Below, in pieces: positions 1 to 10,498 of a stretch of DNA of 64,000 nt. The position numbers were made by a program, and so were the translations under genes. Each line of letters opens with the position of its first letter. Within the stretch, counting starts at the first letter, position 1. The notes under the pieces were generated by a model, which did not search any database, was not told the origin of the DNA, and saw only the letters and a list, made by a program, of their open reading frames with translations. Origin of the DNA: Methylobacterium oryzihabitans (GTDB lineage: Bacteria; Pseudomonadota; Alphaproteobacteria; Rhizobiales; Beijerinckiaceae); the NCBI RefSeq assembly GCF_004004555.2, contig NZ_SACP01000002.1, positions 186,001-250,000 on the forward strand. The letters run 5' to 3'.

Positions 1-1175
1 CGTTCGACGTGCCCGGCAACCCGCTGGAGCGGGACGCGGCGTGGCGCACCATCTCCTGCCCGACCTGCGGGGCGGCGGCGCGGCGCGAGACCGACACGAT
101 GGACACCTTCGTCGACTCGTCCTGGTACTACGCCCGCTTCACCGCGCCGTGGCTCGACGACGCCCCGACCGACCCGAAGACCGCCGACCATTGGCTCGCC
201 GTCGACCAGTATATCGGCGGCATCGAGCACGCGATCCTGCACCTGCTGTACTCGCGCTTTTTCATGCGGGCGATGCGCGAGACCGGCTGGGCCGGAATCG
301 ACGAGCCGTTCGCTGGCCTGTTCACCCAGGGCATGGTCGTCCACGAGACCTACAAGGACGCCTCCGGCGCCTGGGTCCAGCCGGCCGAGATCCGCCTCGC
401 CAGCGAGGACGGGACCCGCAAGGCGTTTCACGTGAAAACAGGCGCGGCGCTCTCGATCGGCCCGATCGAGAAGATGTCGAAGTCGAAGAAGAACGTCGTC
501 GACCCCGACGACATCATCGCCTCCTACGGCGCCGACACCGCGCGCTGGTTCATGCTCTCCGACTCGCCGCCCGAGCGCGATGTGATCTGGACCGAGGAGG
601 GCGTGCAGGGCGCGTCCCGCTTCGTCCAGCGCGTCTGGCGCCTCGCCAACGAGGCCGCGGAGCACCAGGGCAGCGACGGCCCGACGGATCTCGGGGTCCG
701 CAAGGCGGCCCACAAGGCCCTGTCGGCGGTCGGCGAGGATATCGAGCGGCTGCGCTTCAACCGCTGCGTCGCCCACGCCTACGAGCTCGCCAACGCGATC
801 CAAGAGGCGCTGAACGCCACGACCAAGCCCGGGCGCCCTGCCCTGCTGGAGGCGACCGGCATCCTGGTGCAGATCATCGCCCCGATGATGCCGCACCTCG
901 CCGAGGCGTGCTGGGCGGTGCTCGGCCGCGACGGGCTGGTCGCCGAGGCGGCGTGGCCGGCGGTCGAGGCCGGGCTGCTGGTCGAGGACAGCGTGACCCT
1001 GCCGGTGCAGGTCAATGGCAGGAAGCGCGCCGACGTGACGGTGCCGACCGATGCCGATGCCGCGATGGTCGAGGCGGCGGTGCTTTCCCTCGACGCGGTG
1101 CAGCGCGCCCTCGACGGCAAGGCGCCGCGCAAGGTCATCGTGATCCCCAGGCGCATCGTCAACGTGGTGGCGTGA
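1..1175 (+). CDS. leuS: Leucyl-tRNA synthetase, C-terminal part (5' end outside window)
   Basis: Class I aminoacyl-tRNA synthetase that charges tRNA-Leu in the cytoplasm. The reading frame is already open at the left edge, so only about the last 390 residues are present. The end of the catalytic domain is visible: [13 protein letters not shown], then the ATP-binding signature KMSKS (near base 472) within [17 protein letters not shown], followed by the alpha-helical anticodon-binding domain ([10 protein letters not shown]) and a C-terminal domain ending [14 protein letters not shown]. These are standard bacterial LeuRS features. lptE and holA follow on the same strand, the usual alphaproteobacterial order. 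A degenerate parS-like 16-mer lies in the coding sequence at 424-439. Identity is secure. Confidence 0.97.
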   Translation, partial: FDVPGNPLERDAAWRTISCPTCGAAARRETDTMDTFVDSSWYYARFTAPWLDDAPTDPKTADHWLAVDQYIGGIEHAILHLLYSRFFMRAMRETGWAGIDEPFAGLFTQGMVVHETYKDASGAWVQPAEIRLASEDGTRKAFHVKTGAALSIGPIEKMSKSKKNVVDPDDIIASYGADTARWFMLSDSPPERDVIWTEEGVQGASRFVQRVWRLANEAAEHQGSDGPTDLGVRKAAHKALSAVGEDIERLRFNRCVAHAYELANAIQEALNATTKPGRPALLEATGILVQIIAPMMPHLAEACWAVLGRDGLVAEAAWPAVEAGLLVEDSVTLPVQVNGRKRADVTVPTDADAAMVEAAVLSLDAVQRALDGKAPRKVIVIPRRIVNVVA

Positions 1176-1207
1176 AGCCTCGGCGGGTGCCAACGGGCAC
1201 CCGCCAC

Positions 1208-1260
1208 CACGATCCCGCGCAGGATCACGACCCCGCGCAGGATCACGATCCTGCCGCAGG
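1208..1260. repeat. Short tandem repeat, 18-bp unit x about 2.9
   Basis: Two nearly identical 18-bp units (CACGATCCCGCGCAGGAT at 1208-1225, CACGACCCCGCGCAGGAT at 1226-1243) are followed by a third, diverged copy to 1260. The repeat lies between the leuS stop and lptE. No function is evident. Confidence 0.7.
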
Positions 1261-1383
1261 CTTTCGTTAAGTCTGCCGCTCTAGCTTGCGGCCCGGGCCG
1301 TGCGTAAGGCACAGGCTCGGCCGCGATCGTGCGGATCCGGCAGGATCGCACGGCAGGTTTCTTAAGGGGTGGGACGGACCGGC

Positions 1384-1923
1384 ATGGCACGCAGCACGGC
1401 GACGATCGCGGCACGCCTCGCCCTGGCGGGAACGCTGGCGCTGAGCCTGTCGGCCTGCTTCCGCCCGCTCTACGGACCGACGCCCTCCGGCGTGCCGCTG
1501 GCGGCGATGCTGGCTTCGATCCAGGTCGATCCGGCTCAGACCGCGGCCGGCCAGGAGCGCCTCGGCCACTACCTGCGCAGCGAACTCGTGTTCGACCTCG
1601 ACGGCGCCGGCCAGTCGGCGGAGAAGCGCTACCGCCTCACCCTGGTGGCGAGCGAACAGGTCCAGACGCCGATCGTCAGCTCGATCACCGGCCGGGCCGA
1701 ATCCGCGACGCTCATCGGCACCGCCACCTACCGGGTCGTCACCCTCGACGGCAGCCGCATCCTCACCGAGGGCGTGGCCCAGGGCTCGGCGACCTACGAC
1801 CGCTCGGTGCAGCGCTTCGCCAGCGTCCGCGCCGCCCGCGAGGCCGAGATCCGGCTCGCGAAGGTCCTGGCCGACCAGATCAAGACCCGCGTCTCCGCCA
1901 TCCTGGCGACCCAGGCGCCGTGA
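1384..1923 (+). CDS. lptE: LPS-assembly lipoprotein LptE
   Basis: Outer-membrane lipoprotein that plugs and assembles the LptD translocon, the last step of LPS export. The 179-residue product starts with a lipoprotein signal (arginine, hydrophobic ALAGTLALSL, lipobox LSAC with Cys25), then FRPLYGPTPSG, the RPLYG pattern typical of alphaproteobacterial LptE. An in-frame GTG at 1369 is possible, but the ATG at 1384 has a purine-rich AAGGGGTGGG at 1364-1373 at proper spacing and gives a normal signal peptide. The stop overlaps the holA GTG (GTGA), so the two are translationally coupled. leuS-lptE-holA is the conserved order. Sequence conservation in this family is low; synteny supports the call. 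Confidence 0.92.
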   Translation: MARSTATIAARLALAGTLALSLSACFRPLYGPTPSGVPLAAMLASIQVDPAQTAAGQERLGHYLRSELVFDLDGAGQSAEKRYRLTLVASEQVQTPIVSSITGRAESATLIGTATYRVVTLDGSRILTEGVAQGSATYDRSVQRFASVRAAREAEIRLAKVLADQIKTRVSAILATQAP

Positions 1924-2948
1924 CGGCGGTCAAGGCCGGCGAGGTCGAGGGCCTGCTGCGGCGGGGCCCCGATCCCCGCATCGCCGTGATCCTGGTCTAC
2001 GGGCCGGATACCGGCCTCGTCGCCGAACGGGCGCGCAAGCTCGCCGAGAGCGCCGTCGAGGACCCGTCCGACCCGTTCGCGCTGGTCAAGATCGACGCCG
2101 ACGTCCTCGCCGGCGATCCCGGCCGGCTGATCGATGAGGCCGGCACGGTCGGGCTGTTCGGCGGCCAGCGCTCGGTCTGGGTCCGGCCCGGCAGCCGCCC
2201 GATCGCCCCCGCCGTCGACCTCGTGCTGAAGGCCGAGCCGACCGGCACCCGCATCGTGATCGAGGCCGGCGACCTCGCCAAGTCGGCGCCGCTGCGGGCC
2301 CTGTGCGAGCGCTCGCCGCGGGCGTTGGCGATCCCGTGCTACCCCGACGATGCCGGCCAGCTCGCCGACCTCATCGACCGCACCCTGAAGGCCGAGGGTC
2401 TGCGCATCTCCCGCGAGGCCCGCGAGACCCTGGCGGCCGGGCTCGGGGGCGACCGCAGGGCGAGCCTCGGCGAGATCGAGAAGCTCGCCCTCTACGCCCG
2501 CGGCCAGGGCGAGATCACCCTCGACGACGTCGAGGCGGTGGCGAGCGACGTGTCGGGCTCGGTGCTCAACGCGCTGATCGACGCCGCCTTCGCGGGCCGC
2601 CTCGGCGACGCCGAGCGGCAGTACCGCCGGTTCCAGGTCGAGGGCATGGACGCCTCGGTGATGCTGGGCTCCGCCCTACGCCACGCCCTGACGCTGCTCG
2701 CCACCCGCATCGACGGCGAGGGCAAGAGCCCGTCCGCGATGGTGGCGGGCTGGCGCGGCCTGCATTTTCGCCGGCAAAGGACCGTCGAGACCCAGCTCGC
2801 CCGGTGGAATGCCGAGGGATTGCGGCGCTCGGTCGGCCTGCTGCAGGAGGCGGTTCTGGCGTGCCGGCGCAGCGAGGCCGGCTTCGCCCACGCGGTCGCC
2901 CTCGACACCGTGCTGAAGCTCGCCGCGGAAGCGAACCGCCGCGGCTGA
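1920..2948 (+). CDS. holA: DNA polymerase III subunit delta
   Basis: Clamp-loader delta subunit that opens the beta sliding clamp during DNA replication. The product is about 342 residues, normal for HolA. Visible features are the N-terminal IAVILVYGPDTGLVAERA (the degenerate P-loop region of delta), the FGGQRSVWVRPG stretch, LGGDRRASLGEIEKLALYA, and the C-terminal collar domain containing SAMVAGWRGLHFRRQ. The GTG start at 1920 overlaps the lptE stop (GTGA), a common coupling. It converges with parB, whose stop lies 6 bp away, so little room remains for separate terminators. Confidence 0.95.
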   Translation: MTAVKAGEVEGLLRRGPDPRIAVILVYGPDTGLVAERARKLAESAVEDPSDPFALVKIDADVLAGDPGRLIDEAGTVGLFGGQRSVWVRPGSRPIAPAVDLVLKAEPTGTRIVIEAGDLAKSAPLRALCERSPRALAIPCYPDDAGQLADLIDRTLKAEGLRISREARETLAAGLGGDRRASLGEIEKLALYARGQGEITLDDVEAVASDVSGSVLNALIDAAFAGRLGDAERQYRRFQVEGMDASVMLGSALRHALTLLATRIDGEGKSPSAMVAGWRGLHFRRQRTVETQLARWNAEGLRRSVGLLQEAVLACRRSEAGFAHAVALDTVLKLAAEANRRG

Positions 2949-2954
2949 GCGGGT

Positions 2955-3848
<894 letters not shown>

Positions 3849-3874
3849 CTCGTCCTTGTCGTCGTCGGGAGCGG

Positions 3875-4717
3875 TCAGGCCGCGGCCGGAAGCCGGCCCT
3901 CGCGCTGGATCAGTTCCGAGGCGAGGCGCAGATAGGCCTGCGAGCCCGCGCATTTGAGGTCATAGAGCAGCACCGGCTTGCCGTGCGAGGGCGCCTCGGA
4001 CACCCGGACGTTGCGCGGAATCATGGTCTCGTAGACCTTGTCGCCCATGAACTCGCGCACGTCGGCGACGACCTGGCTCGACAGGTTGTTGCGCGGGTCG
4101 AACATCGTCAGGACGATGCCCTGGATGGTCAGGCGCGGGTTGAGCGCGGTCTTGATCTGCTCGACGGTGCGCAGGAGCTGGCTCAGGCCCTCCAGGGCGA
4201 AGAACTCGCATTGCAGCGGCACCAGCACCGCGTCGGCGGCCGCGAGGGCGTTGAGCGTCAGCAGGTTGAGCGAGGGCGGGCAGTCGATCAGCACGTAGCT
4301 GAAAGGCTCGGACCCCGGCGCCTCGGCGAGCGGCGCCAGCACCCGGCGCAGGCGCGTCGCCCGGTCGGGGGCGCTCGCCATCTCCATCTCCAGGCCGAGC
4401 AGATCCATGGTCGAGGGCGCGACCGAGAGGCGGGGGACCGCCGTCGCCTGCACGGCCTCGGCGAGGTCGGCCTCGCCCGCCAGCACCTCGTAGGTCGAGA
4501 GCCGGCGCTGGTGCCGGTCGATGCCGAGGCCGGTCGAGGCGTTGCCCTGCGGGTCGAGGTCGACGATCAGCACCCGCTCGCCGATGGCGGCGAGCGCGGT
4601 GCCGAGGTTGATCGCGGTCGTGGTCTTGCCGACGCCACCCTTCTGGTTGGCGATCGCGAGGACGCGCAGCGGGCGCGGGGTGACCGCCGCCGGCGCTTCG
4701 GGAGGATCCACGGTCAT
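3875..4717 (-). CDS. parA: Chromosome-partitioning ATPase ParA (Soj)
   Basis: Walker-type ATPase that forms nucleoid-bound gradients and pulls ParB-parS complexes apart. The 280-residue protein starts [12 protein letters not shown]. The deviant Walker A motif KGGVGKTTTAINLGTAL follows at about residues 24-40, then VDLDPQGNASTGLG and the DCPPSLNLLT Walker B region. A longer in-frame start at 4804 would add 29 arginine- and proline-rich residues overlapping rsmG and is unlikely. The ATG overlaps the rsmG stop (ATGA). Gene order mnmE-mnmG-rsmG-parA-parB is conserved near alphaproteobacterial origins, so this segment probably lies close to oriC. Confidence 0.97.
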   Translation of the reverse strand: MTVDPPEAPAAVTPRPLRVLAIANQKGGVGKTTTAINLGTALAAIGERVLIVDLDPQGNASTGLGIDRHQRRLSTYEVLAGEADLAEAVQATAVPRLSVAPSTMDLLGLEMEMASAPDRATRLRRVLAPLAEAPGSEPFSYVLIDCPPSLNLLTLNALAAADAVLVPLQCEFFALEGLSQLLRTVEQIKTALNPRLTIQGIVLTMFDPRNNLSSQVVADVREFMGDKVYETMIPRNVRVSEAPSHGKPVLLYDLKCAGSQAYLRLASELIQREGRLPAAA

Positions 4718-5343
4718 GGAAGCGGGCCGCCTAAGCTGGAGATGCGCACGATCCGGGCCTCGGAATCGGTCCGGCTCGGGATCAGGTCGGCCTCGAATCT
4801 CCATTCTTCCCGCGCTGCGGTCAATTCGGTTCCGGCCTCGCGGCCCTTCGGAAACAGCCCGATCACGCCGTTTTTCAGGAGCGGTGCCGTCCAGGCCACG
4901 AGTTGCGGCAGCGGGGCGAGGGCCCGGGCGCAGACCACCTCGGCCTCGGCGAAGTTGCCGATGACCGCCTCGATCCGTGCGACGTGGATCGTTGCGGGTG
5001 CGCCGGTCAGGCGGGCGGTCTCCTGGAGGAAGGCGCCCTTGCGGGCGTTGCTCTCGACGAGATCGACGCGGAAGCCCGGGATCTCGCGGCCGGCGATGGC
5101 GATGAGCAGGCCGGGAATGCCGGCGCCGCTGCCGAGGTCGAGCCAGCGCCGGGCGTCGGGCGCGAGGGCGAGCAGTTGCAGCGAATCGGCGACGTGGCGG
5201 GTCCAGACCTCGGCCAGGGTCGACGGGCCGACGAGGTTCTTGATCGTCTGCCAGCGGGCGAGCTGCCGGACGTAGAGGTCCAGCGCCGCCGCTGTTTCAC
5301 GTGAAACGGCGTGGGCGGCGAGGACGGCCTCGCGACCGGTCAC
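4714..5343 (-). CDS. rsmG: 16S rRNA (guanine-N7) methyltransferase RsmG (GidB)
   Basis: SAM-dependent methyltransferase that modifies G527 of 16S rRNA; loss of the enzyme gives low-level streptomycin resistance. The 209-residue product carries the family signature [20 protein letters not shown] at about residues 35-54 and the SAM-binding loop [14 protein letters not shown] at about 67-80. The start is the GTG at 5343, which overlaps the mnmG stop (GTGA); the frame is open far upstream, but that portion lies antisense-free within mnmG and is not coding. A parS-like site is embedded in codons 12-17 (AVSRET). Coupled to parA by an ATGA overlap. Confidence 0.96.
   Translation of the reverse strand: MTGREAVLAAHAVSRETAAALDLYVRQLARWQTIKNLVGPSTLAEVWTRHVADSLQLLALAPDARRWLDLGSGAGIPGLLIAIAGREIPGFRVDLVESNARKGAFLQETARLTGAPATIHVARIEAVIGNFAEAEVVCARALAPLPQLVAWTAPLLKNGVIGLFPKGREAGTELTAAREEWRFEADLIPSRTDSEARIVRISSLGGPLP
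5293..5308. promoter_or_regulatory. parS: parS-like ParB-binding site inside rsmG
   Basis: The 16-mer TGTTTCACGTGAAACG matches the bacterial parS palindrome (TGTTTCACGTGAAACA, as known from Caulobacter and relatives) at 15 of 16 positions. It lies about 1.4 kb from parB and inside rsmG, a frequent location for parS in this neighbourhood. Site identity is inferred from sequence; binding has not been tested. Confidence 0.88.
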
Positions 5344-7235
5344 GGGACCGGCTCGGCGGCAGGGGAGGGGACGGCACGGCCGCGGCGGGCATGGGCGGCA
5401 AGCAGGGTGAGGGCCGCCGGGGTCACGCCCTCGATCCGCGCCGCCTGCCCGAGGCTCGCCGGCCGCACGCCTTCGAGCTTGCTCCGCAGCTCGTTCGACA
5501 GGCCGGCGATCCCGGCATAGTCGAGGCTCGCGGGTAGCGTCGCGGCCTCGTCGCGCCGGAACGCCGCGATGTCGGCGTGCTGCCGATCCAGATAGACCGC
5601 GTAGGTCGCATCCGTCCGCAGCCGCTCGGCGACGGGCGCGGGCACCGCCGCGAGATCCGGCCAGATCGCGGCGAGGCGGACCCAGGTGATCTCCGGATAG
5701 GACAGGAGCTGGAACGCCGTGCGACGGATGCCGTCGCGGTTGAGGGCGAGGCCATGGCGCTCGGCCTCGCTCGGCGTCAGGCTCAGGCCGTCGAGCCGTG
5801 CGCGCGCCTGCGCCAGTGTCGCCTGCGAGGCCCGGTGATGCGCGGCCCGGTGCCCCGACACGCAGCCGAGGGCGACGCCGCGCCCGGTCAGGCGCTCGTC
5901 GGCATTGTCGACCCGCAGGCTGAGCCGGTATTCGGAGCGCGAGGTGAACATCCGGTACGGCTCGCTGACCCCGTGGGTGACGAGGTCGTCGATCATCACG
6001 CCGAGATACGATTCGGCCCGGTCGAACACCGCGAGACCGGAGCCGGCGGCGAGTCGGGCGGCGTTGAGGCCGGCGACCAGCCCCTGCGCGGCCGCCTCCT
6101 CGTAGCCGGTGGTGCCGTTGATCTGGCCGGCGAGAAAAAGGCCGGCGATGCGGCGGGTCTGTAAGGTCGGGTCGAGTTCGCGCGGATCGACGTAGTCGTA
6201 CTCGATCGCGTAGCCGGGGCGCAGCATCGTGGCGCGCTCGCAGCCCGGGATCAGCGCCAGCATCGCGCGCTGGACCTCCTCGGGCAGCGAGGTCGAGATG
6301 CCGTTCGGGTAGACGGTCGGGTCGTCCAGGCCCTCGGGTTCGAGAAAGATCTGGTGGCCGTCGCGGTCGCCGAACCGCACCACCTTGTCCTCGATCGACG
6401 GGCAGTAGCGCGGGCCGCGGCTCTGGATGCCGCCGGAATACATCGGCGAGCGGTGCAGGTTGGCCCGGATCAGGTCGTGGACCGCCGCGGTGGTGCGGGT
6501 GATGCCGCACTCGATCTGCGGCGTCGTGATCCGGTCGGTCAGCGTCGAGAACGGCACCGGCACGTCGTCGGCAGCCTGCTTGTCGACGCCGTGCCAGTCG
6601 ATGGTCCGGCCGTCGAGACGGGCCGGGGTGCCGGTCTTGAGCCGGCCGAGGGCGAAGCCGTGGCGGTCGAGCGTCACCGACAGGCCCAGCGCCGGCGCCT
6701 CGCCGACGCGCCCGGCCGGGATCCGGGTCTCGCCGATATGGATCAGGCCGCGCAGGAACGTGCCGGTGGTGAGCACCAATGCGGCGCAGGACAGGGCGCG
6801 GCCGTCGCCGAGGCGCAGGCCGGTCACCCGGCCGTCGCGCAGCATCACGTCGTCGGCCTCGGCGGCGATCAGGGTCAGGTTCGGCGTCGCGCGCAAGGCG
6901 GCCTGCATCGCGCGGGCGTAGAGCTTGCGGTCGGCCTGGGTGCGCGGCCCGCGAACCGCCGGTCCCTTGCGGCGATTGAGCAGGCGAAACTGGATCCCGG
7001 CACGGTCGGCGATCCGGCCCATCAGGCCATCGAGGGCGTCGACCTCGCGCACGAGGTGACCCTTGCCGAGGCCGCCGATCGCCGGGTTGCAGGACATCGC
7101 CCCGAGGGTGTCGAGGCGGTGGGTGACGAGGGCGGTCGCGGCGCCGGATCGGGCGGCGCAGGCCGCGGCCTCGGCGCCCGCATGGCCGCCGCCGACGACG
7201 ATGACGTCGAAGCGCGCTGGTGTCTGGATGGTCAT
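5340..7235 (-). CDS. mnmG: tRNA uridine-5-carboxymethylaminomethyl modification enzyme MnmG (GidA)
   Basis: FAD-dependent enzyme that works with MnmE to install the 5-carboxymethylaminomethyl group at U34 of certain tRNAs. The 631-residue protein has the N-terminal dinucleotide fold [16 protein letters not shown], the [13 protein letters not shown] segment, and the GidA signature region [18 protein letters not shown]. The C-terminal helical domain is intact. The ATG at 7235 ([11 protein letters not shown]) is chosen because the ORF extension to 7301 crosses the parS-like site and has no family similarity. It is coupled to rsmG by GTGA. Length is normal for the family. Confidence 0.97.
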   Translation of the reverse strand: MTIQTPARFDVIVVGGGHAGAEAAACAARSGAATALVTHRLDTLGAMSCNPAIGGLGKGHLVREVDALDGLMGRIADRAGIQFRLLNRRKGPAVRGPRTQADRKLYARAMQAALRATPNLTLIAAEADDVMLRDGRVTGLRLGDGRALSCAALVLTTGTFLRGLIHIGETRIPAGRVGEAPALGLSVTLDRHGFALGRLKTGTPARLDGRTIDWHGVDKQAADDVPVPFSTLTDRITTPQIECGITRTTAAVHDLIRANLHRSPMYSGGIQSRGPRYCPSIEDKVVRFGDRDGHQIFLEPEGLDDPTVYPNGISTSLPEEVQRAMLALIPGCERATMLRPGYAIEYDYVDPRELDPTLQTRRIAGLFLAGQINGTTGYEEAAAQGLVAGLNAARLAAGSGLAVFDRAESYLGVMIDDLVTHGVSEPYRMFTSRSEYRLSLRVDNADERLTGRGVALGCVSGHRAAHHRASQATLAQARARLDGLSLTPSEAERHGLALNRDGIRRTAFQLLSYPEITWVRLAAIWPDLAAVPAPVAERLRTDATYAVYLDRQHADIAAFRRDEAATLPASLDYAGIAGLSNELRSKLEGVRPASLGQAARIEGVTPAALTLLAAHARRGRAVPSPAAEPVP

Positions 7236-7300
7236 GCGGGTGATTAGGGCCGGGCCCGCGATCGCGTCAATGGATCGTGAAGGCTTGAGGGATCGCAACA

Positions 7301-7316
7301 CGTTTCACGTGAAACA
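7301..7316. promoter_or_regulatory. parS: parS-like ParB-binding site between mnmE and mnmG
   Basis: CGTTTCACGTGAAACA matches the parS consensus at 15 of 16 positions; the perfect 14-bp core GTTTCACGTGAAAC is shared with the site at 5293. It lies in the short gap between mnmE and mnmG, so ParB loading here could also affect mnmG transcription. Binding is inferred. Confidence 0.9.
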
Positions 7317-7333
7317 ATCCTCCGGCCGTCGCG

Positions 7334-8647
7334 TCATTTGCCGATGCAGAAGCTCGAGAACAGCCGATCGAGAACCTCCTCGACCCCGACCCGACCGGCG
7401 ACTTCGCCGAGCGCCCGCACGGCGAGTCGAAGGTCTTCCGCGACGAGTTCCGGCGCACTCGCGCCCTGAGAGGCGACCACCCGATCGAGATGGGCGACGC
7501 AACGTTCGAGCGCGCGACGCTGGCGTTCGCGGGTGACGAGGGCGTCGCCCGCGCCGAGGCTCGCCTGCGCCCGTTCCTCGATCGCCGCGAGAAGCCGGTC
7601 GAGACCGGCGCCGGTGACGGCCGAGATCGCGAGGCCGCCCCCGGCCGCATCGGCGCCGAGGTCGCTCTTGGTCCGCACCCGCAGGCAGGGGAGGGCGGTG
7701 TCGTCCGGTGCCGCCGCGGCCTCGCCGGGCGCGGCCAGCCACAGGACGAGGTCGGCCTTGCCGATCCAGGCGCGGCTGCGGGCGACGCCCTCGGCCTCGA
7801 TCTCATCGTCGCTGTCGCGCAGGCCGGCGGTGTCGACGAGCACGACCGGGAGGCCGCCGAGGTCGCAGCGCACCTCGATCGCGTCGCGGGTGGTGCCGGG
7901 CCGGGACGACACGATCGCGGCGTCGCGGCCGGCCAGCGCGTTGAGCAGCGTCGACTTGCCGGCGTTCGGCGCGCCGGCGAGCACGACGACGAATCCGTCG
8001 CGCAGCCGCTCGCCGCGGCGGCCGTCGGCCAGCGCGAGGGCGATGGCGTCGCGGATCGCGGCGGCGGCACGCATCGCCCGGTCCGACAGGGCCTCGTCGT
8101 CGACGTCCCCCTCGTCGGAGAAGTCGAGGGCCGCTTCCGTCGTGGCGAGCAGGTCGAGGAGCCCGGCGCGCCACGCCTCGACGCGGCGGCCGAGGGCGCC
8201 GTCGAGCTGGCGCATCGCCTGCCGGCGCTGGGCCTCGGTCTCGGCGTCGATGAGGTCGGCCAGTCCCTCGACGGCGGTGAGATCCATGCGTCCGTTGAGG
8301 AAGGCCCGGCGGGTGAAGGCGCCGGGCTCGGCGGCCGCCATCCCGGGCAGGCCGGCGAGCACGCGCAGCACGGCGGCGCGCACCGCCGGGCTGCCGTGCA
8401 GGTGCAGTTCGACCTGATCCTCGCCGGTGAAGGTGGCGGGGCCCGGCATCCAGACGACGAGCGCCCGGTCGAGCGTCTCGCCGCCGGCGGGATCGCGCAG
8501 GGTGCGCAGCGACAGCCGGCGCGGCGGGGGAGGGGGGCGGCCGGTGAGCGCGGCGAGGGCCGGGCCGGCGCCGGGGCCGCTGAGGCGCAGGACCGCGACG
8601 GCGGCGCGGCCGAAGCCGGAGGCGGGGGCGAAGATCGTGTCGGCCAT
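7334..8647 (-). CDS. mnmE: tRNA modification GTPase MnmE (TrmE)
   Basis: GTPase partner of MnmG in U34 modification of tRNA. The 437-residue protein starts MADTIFAPASGFGRAAVAVL (formyl-THF-binding N-terminal domain) and has a helical domain interrupted by a G domain with P-loop GAPNAGKSTLLN, switch region RPGTTRDAIE, DTAGLRD, and the TKSD specificity motif as RTKSD. It ends in the invariant CIGK, whose cysteine is essential in characterised MnmE. The start codon is preceded by GGCAGGAGGG. The reading frame remains open into rho, but that extension has no similarity. It lies downstream of rho and upstream of mnmG. Confidence 0.97.
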   Translation of the reverse strand: MADTIFAPASGFGRAAVAVLRLSGPGAGPALAALTGRPPPPPRRLSLRTLRDPAGGETLDRALVVWMPGPATFTGEDQVELHLHGSPAVRAAVLRVLAGLPGMAAAEPGAFTRRAFLNGRMDLTAVEGLADLIDAETEAQRRQAMRQLDGALGRRVEAWRAGLLDLLATTEAALDFSDEGDVDDEALSDRAMRAAAAIRDAIALALADGRRGERLRDGFVVVLAGAPNAGKSTLLNALAGRDAAIVSSRPGTTRDAIEVRCDLGGLPVVLVDTAGLRDSDDEIEAEGVARSRAWIGKADLVLWLAAPGEAAAAPDDTALPCLRVRTKSDLGADAAGGGLAISAVTGAGLDRLLAAIEERAQASLGAGDALVTRERQRRALERCVAHLDRVVASQGASAPELVAEDLRLAVRALGEVAGRVGVEEVLDRLFSSFCIGK

Positions 8648-8693
8648 GGCGTCCCTCCTGCCCGGTCCCGGGCCGGCCGGGAAGCGGGCACAG

Positions 8694-8721
8694 AAAAGGC
8701 CGGCAACCTGCGCTGCCGGCC
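8694..8721 (-). terminator. Rho-independent terminator downstream of rho
   Basis: On the minus strand, the arms GGCCGGCA (8721-8714) and TGCCGGCC (8705-8698) form an 8-bp GC-rich stem with an 8-base loop, followed directly by TTTT at 8697-8694. Position and orientation fit termination of the rho transcript before mnmE. Confidence 0.75.
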
Positions 8722-8765
8722 TCCCTCGTTCACAAAGCCGGGGGCAAGCCCCGCGCCGGTCATAC

Positions 8766-8865
8766 GAAATCCGATTGATTGCTTCGCAATGCGGATTTCG
8801 GCTTCGCTCAGGCGCCGCGCGGGCTGTGATACGGCTTTTGAACGAATCGTCCAAAAACCGTATCA
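8766..8865. repeat. Intergenic hairpins downstream of rho
   Basis: Two inverted repeats lie in tandem. GAAATCCG (8766-8773) pairs with CGGATTTC (8792-8799) around a nested ATTGC/GCAAT stem. TGATACGG (8827-8834) pairs with CCGTATCA (8858-8865), and the last arm includes the rho stop codon. The arrangement resembles a repeated intergenic element or mRNA 3'-end structure. No second copy was found in this window. Confidence 0.55.
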
Positions 8866-10173
8866 GGTGTTCATCGAGTCGAAGAAGTCGCTGTTGCTGC
8901 GGGTCTGGCGCAGCTTGTCGAGCAGGAACTCGACCGCATCGGTGACGCCCATCGGGTTGAGGATGCGGCGCAGGACATAGGTCTTCTTGAGCATGTCCGG
9001 CGGCACCAGCAGCTCCTCCTTGCGGGTGCCGGAGCGGGTGATGTCGATCGCCGGGAAGGTGCGCTTGTCCGACACCTTGCGGTCGAGGATGATCTCGGAA
9101 TTGCCGGTGCCCTTGAACTCCTCGAAGATCACCTCGTCCATGCGCGAGCCGGTGTCGATCAGTGCGGTCGCGATGATGGTGAGCGAGCCGCCCTCCTCGA
9201 TGTTGCGGGCGGCGCCGAAGAAGCGCTTGGGCCGCTGCAGGGCGTTGGCGTCGACGCCGCCGGTCAGCACCTTGCCGGAGGACGGCACGACGGTGTTGTA
9301 GGCGCGGCCGAGCCGGGTGATCGAGTCGAGCAGGATGACGACGTCGCGGCCGTGCTCGACGAGGCGCTTGGCCTTCTCGATCACCATCTCGGCGACCTGG
9401 ACGTGGCGGGTCGCGGGCTCGTCGAAGGTCGAGGCGATCACCTCGCCCTTCACCGAGCGGATCATGTCCGTCACCTCCTCCGGCCGCTCGTCGATGAGCA
9501 GCACGATGAGGTAGCATTCCGGATGGTTGAGGGTGATCGACTGGGCGATGTTCTGCATCAGCACCGTCTTGCCGGTGCGCGGCGGCGCCACGATCAGGGC
9601 GCGCTGGCCCTTCCCGATCGGCGCCACGATGTCGATGATGCGGGGCGAGAAGTCCTTGCGCTGCGGCTCGCTCAGTTCGAGCTTGAAGCGCTGGGTCGGG
9701 AACAGCGGCGTCAGGTTGTCGAAGTGGACCTTGTGCTTGATCTTGTCCGGGTTCTCGAAGTTGATCGTGTTGACCTTGAGCAGCGCGAAGTAGCGCTCGC
9801 CGTCCTTCGGGCCCCGGATCGGCCCCTCGACGGTGTCGCCGGTGCGCAGGCCGAAGCGGCGGATCTGCGTCGGCGAGATGTAGATGTCGTCGGGGCCGGG
9901 CAGGTAGTTCGACTCGGAGGAGCGCAGGAAGCCGAAGCCGTCCTGCAGCACCTCGACGGTGCCGGCGCCGATGATCTCGACGTCCTTGGCAGCGAGCTGC
10001 TTCAGGATCGCGAACATCAGCTCCTGCTTGCGCATGGTCGAGGCGTTCTCGACCTCGACCTCCTCGGCGAAGGCGGTGAGTTCGGTCGGCGTCTTCGACT
10101 TCAGGTCCTGGAGCTTCACCTCCCGGATGGCAGGGGCCAGGGTGTCGAGCGGTGCGAGGGTTTCTTCGATCAT
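8863..10173 (-). CDS. rho: Transcription termination factor Rho
   Basis: Hexameric RNA helicase that terminates transcription and enforces transcription-translation coupling. The 436-residue product has the N-terminal Rho domain ([18 protein letters not shown]), a cold-shock-like RNA-binding domain ([20 protein letters not shown]), the primary-site region, Walker [16 protein letters not shown], Walker [17 protein letters not shown], and the Q-loop/R-loop segment [20 protein letters not shown]. Lacking the long insertions of actinobacterial Rho, it is of normal proteobacterial size. The 325-bp leader upstream (10174-10498) has room for the autoregulation known for rho genes, but no specific site was identified. 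Confidence 0.98.
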   Translation of the reverse strand: MIEETLAPLDTLAPAIREVKLQDLKSKTPTELTAFAEEVEVENASTMRKQELMFAILKQLAAKDVEIIGAGTVEVLQDGFGFLRSSESNYLPGPDDIYISPTQIRRFGLRTGDTVEGPIRGPKDGERYFALLKVNTINFENPDKIKHKVHFDNLTPLFPTQRFKLELSEPQRKDFSPRIIDIVAPIGKGQRALIVAPPRTGKTVLMQNIAQSITLNHPECYLIVLLIDERPEEVTDMIRSVKGEVIASTFDEPATRHVQVAEMVIEKAKRLVEHGRDVVILLDSITRLGRAYNTVVPSSGKVLTGGVDANALQRPKRFFGAARNIEEGGSLTIIATALIDTGSRMDEVIFEEFKGTGNSEIILDRKVSDKRTFPAIDITRSGTRKEELLVPPDMLKKTYVLRRILNPMGVTDAVEFLLDKLRQTRSNSDFFDSMNT

Positions 10174-10498
10174 GGGATATCGGGCGTGAGGGTCGTCGAG
10201 GGAGGCGTCATGCCGGGATCACCGCGGCCGGGAGACGGCCGGATGGGGCGGAGGACCGAACGCGCGTCGTCGCCTGATTGTGTCCCGGAAGTCGCTGCGG
10301 GTGAGCGGAGAAGCTCGGCGCGACGTGACCTGACTAGGAGGAGGGATGATCGATATGTAGCGGCTTCCGGTCGCCGGCTCAAGTCCCCGGCGATGGATCT
10401 TCGGGACTAGTCACGACGGGACGTCTGCCGCGTCCCTCTCCCCGTATGGCAGGTCGCGCCGGCGGGCGCCTTAACCCATGTCGAGCGCGGCCGCGGGC
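10174..10498. other. Intergenic region upstream of rho (325 bp)
   Basis: This gap lies between the Smr-gene stop and the rho start, both on the minus strand. It should hold the rho promoter and leader. A purine-rich AGGAGGAGGG lies at 10337-10346 on the plus strand, with no gene behind it. No convincing promoter, hairpin or small ORF stands out. Confidence 0.5.

Noticed and set aside
424..439. parS-like palindrome in leuS as a full parS site
   Set aside because: Only 13 of 16 positions match and the 3' arm is disrupted; the codons encode conserved LeuRS residues, so chance is plausible. Mentioned only as a weak site.
1208..1260. Tandem repeat as a CRISPR array
   Set aside because: Units are directly adjacent with no spacers and no cas genes exist in the window.
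41..1270. Long Arg/Pro-rich reading frames overlapping conserved genes throughout
   Set aside because: In DNA of about 70% GC, shadow frames stay open by composition. They have arginine/proline/alanine bias and overlap genes with clear family motifs.
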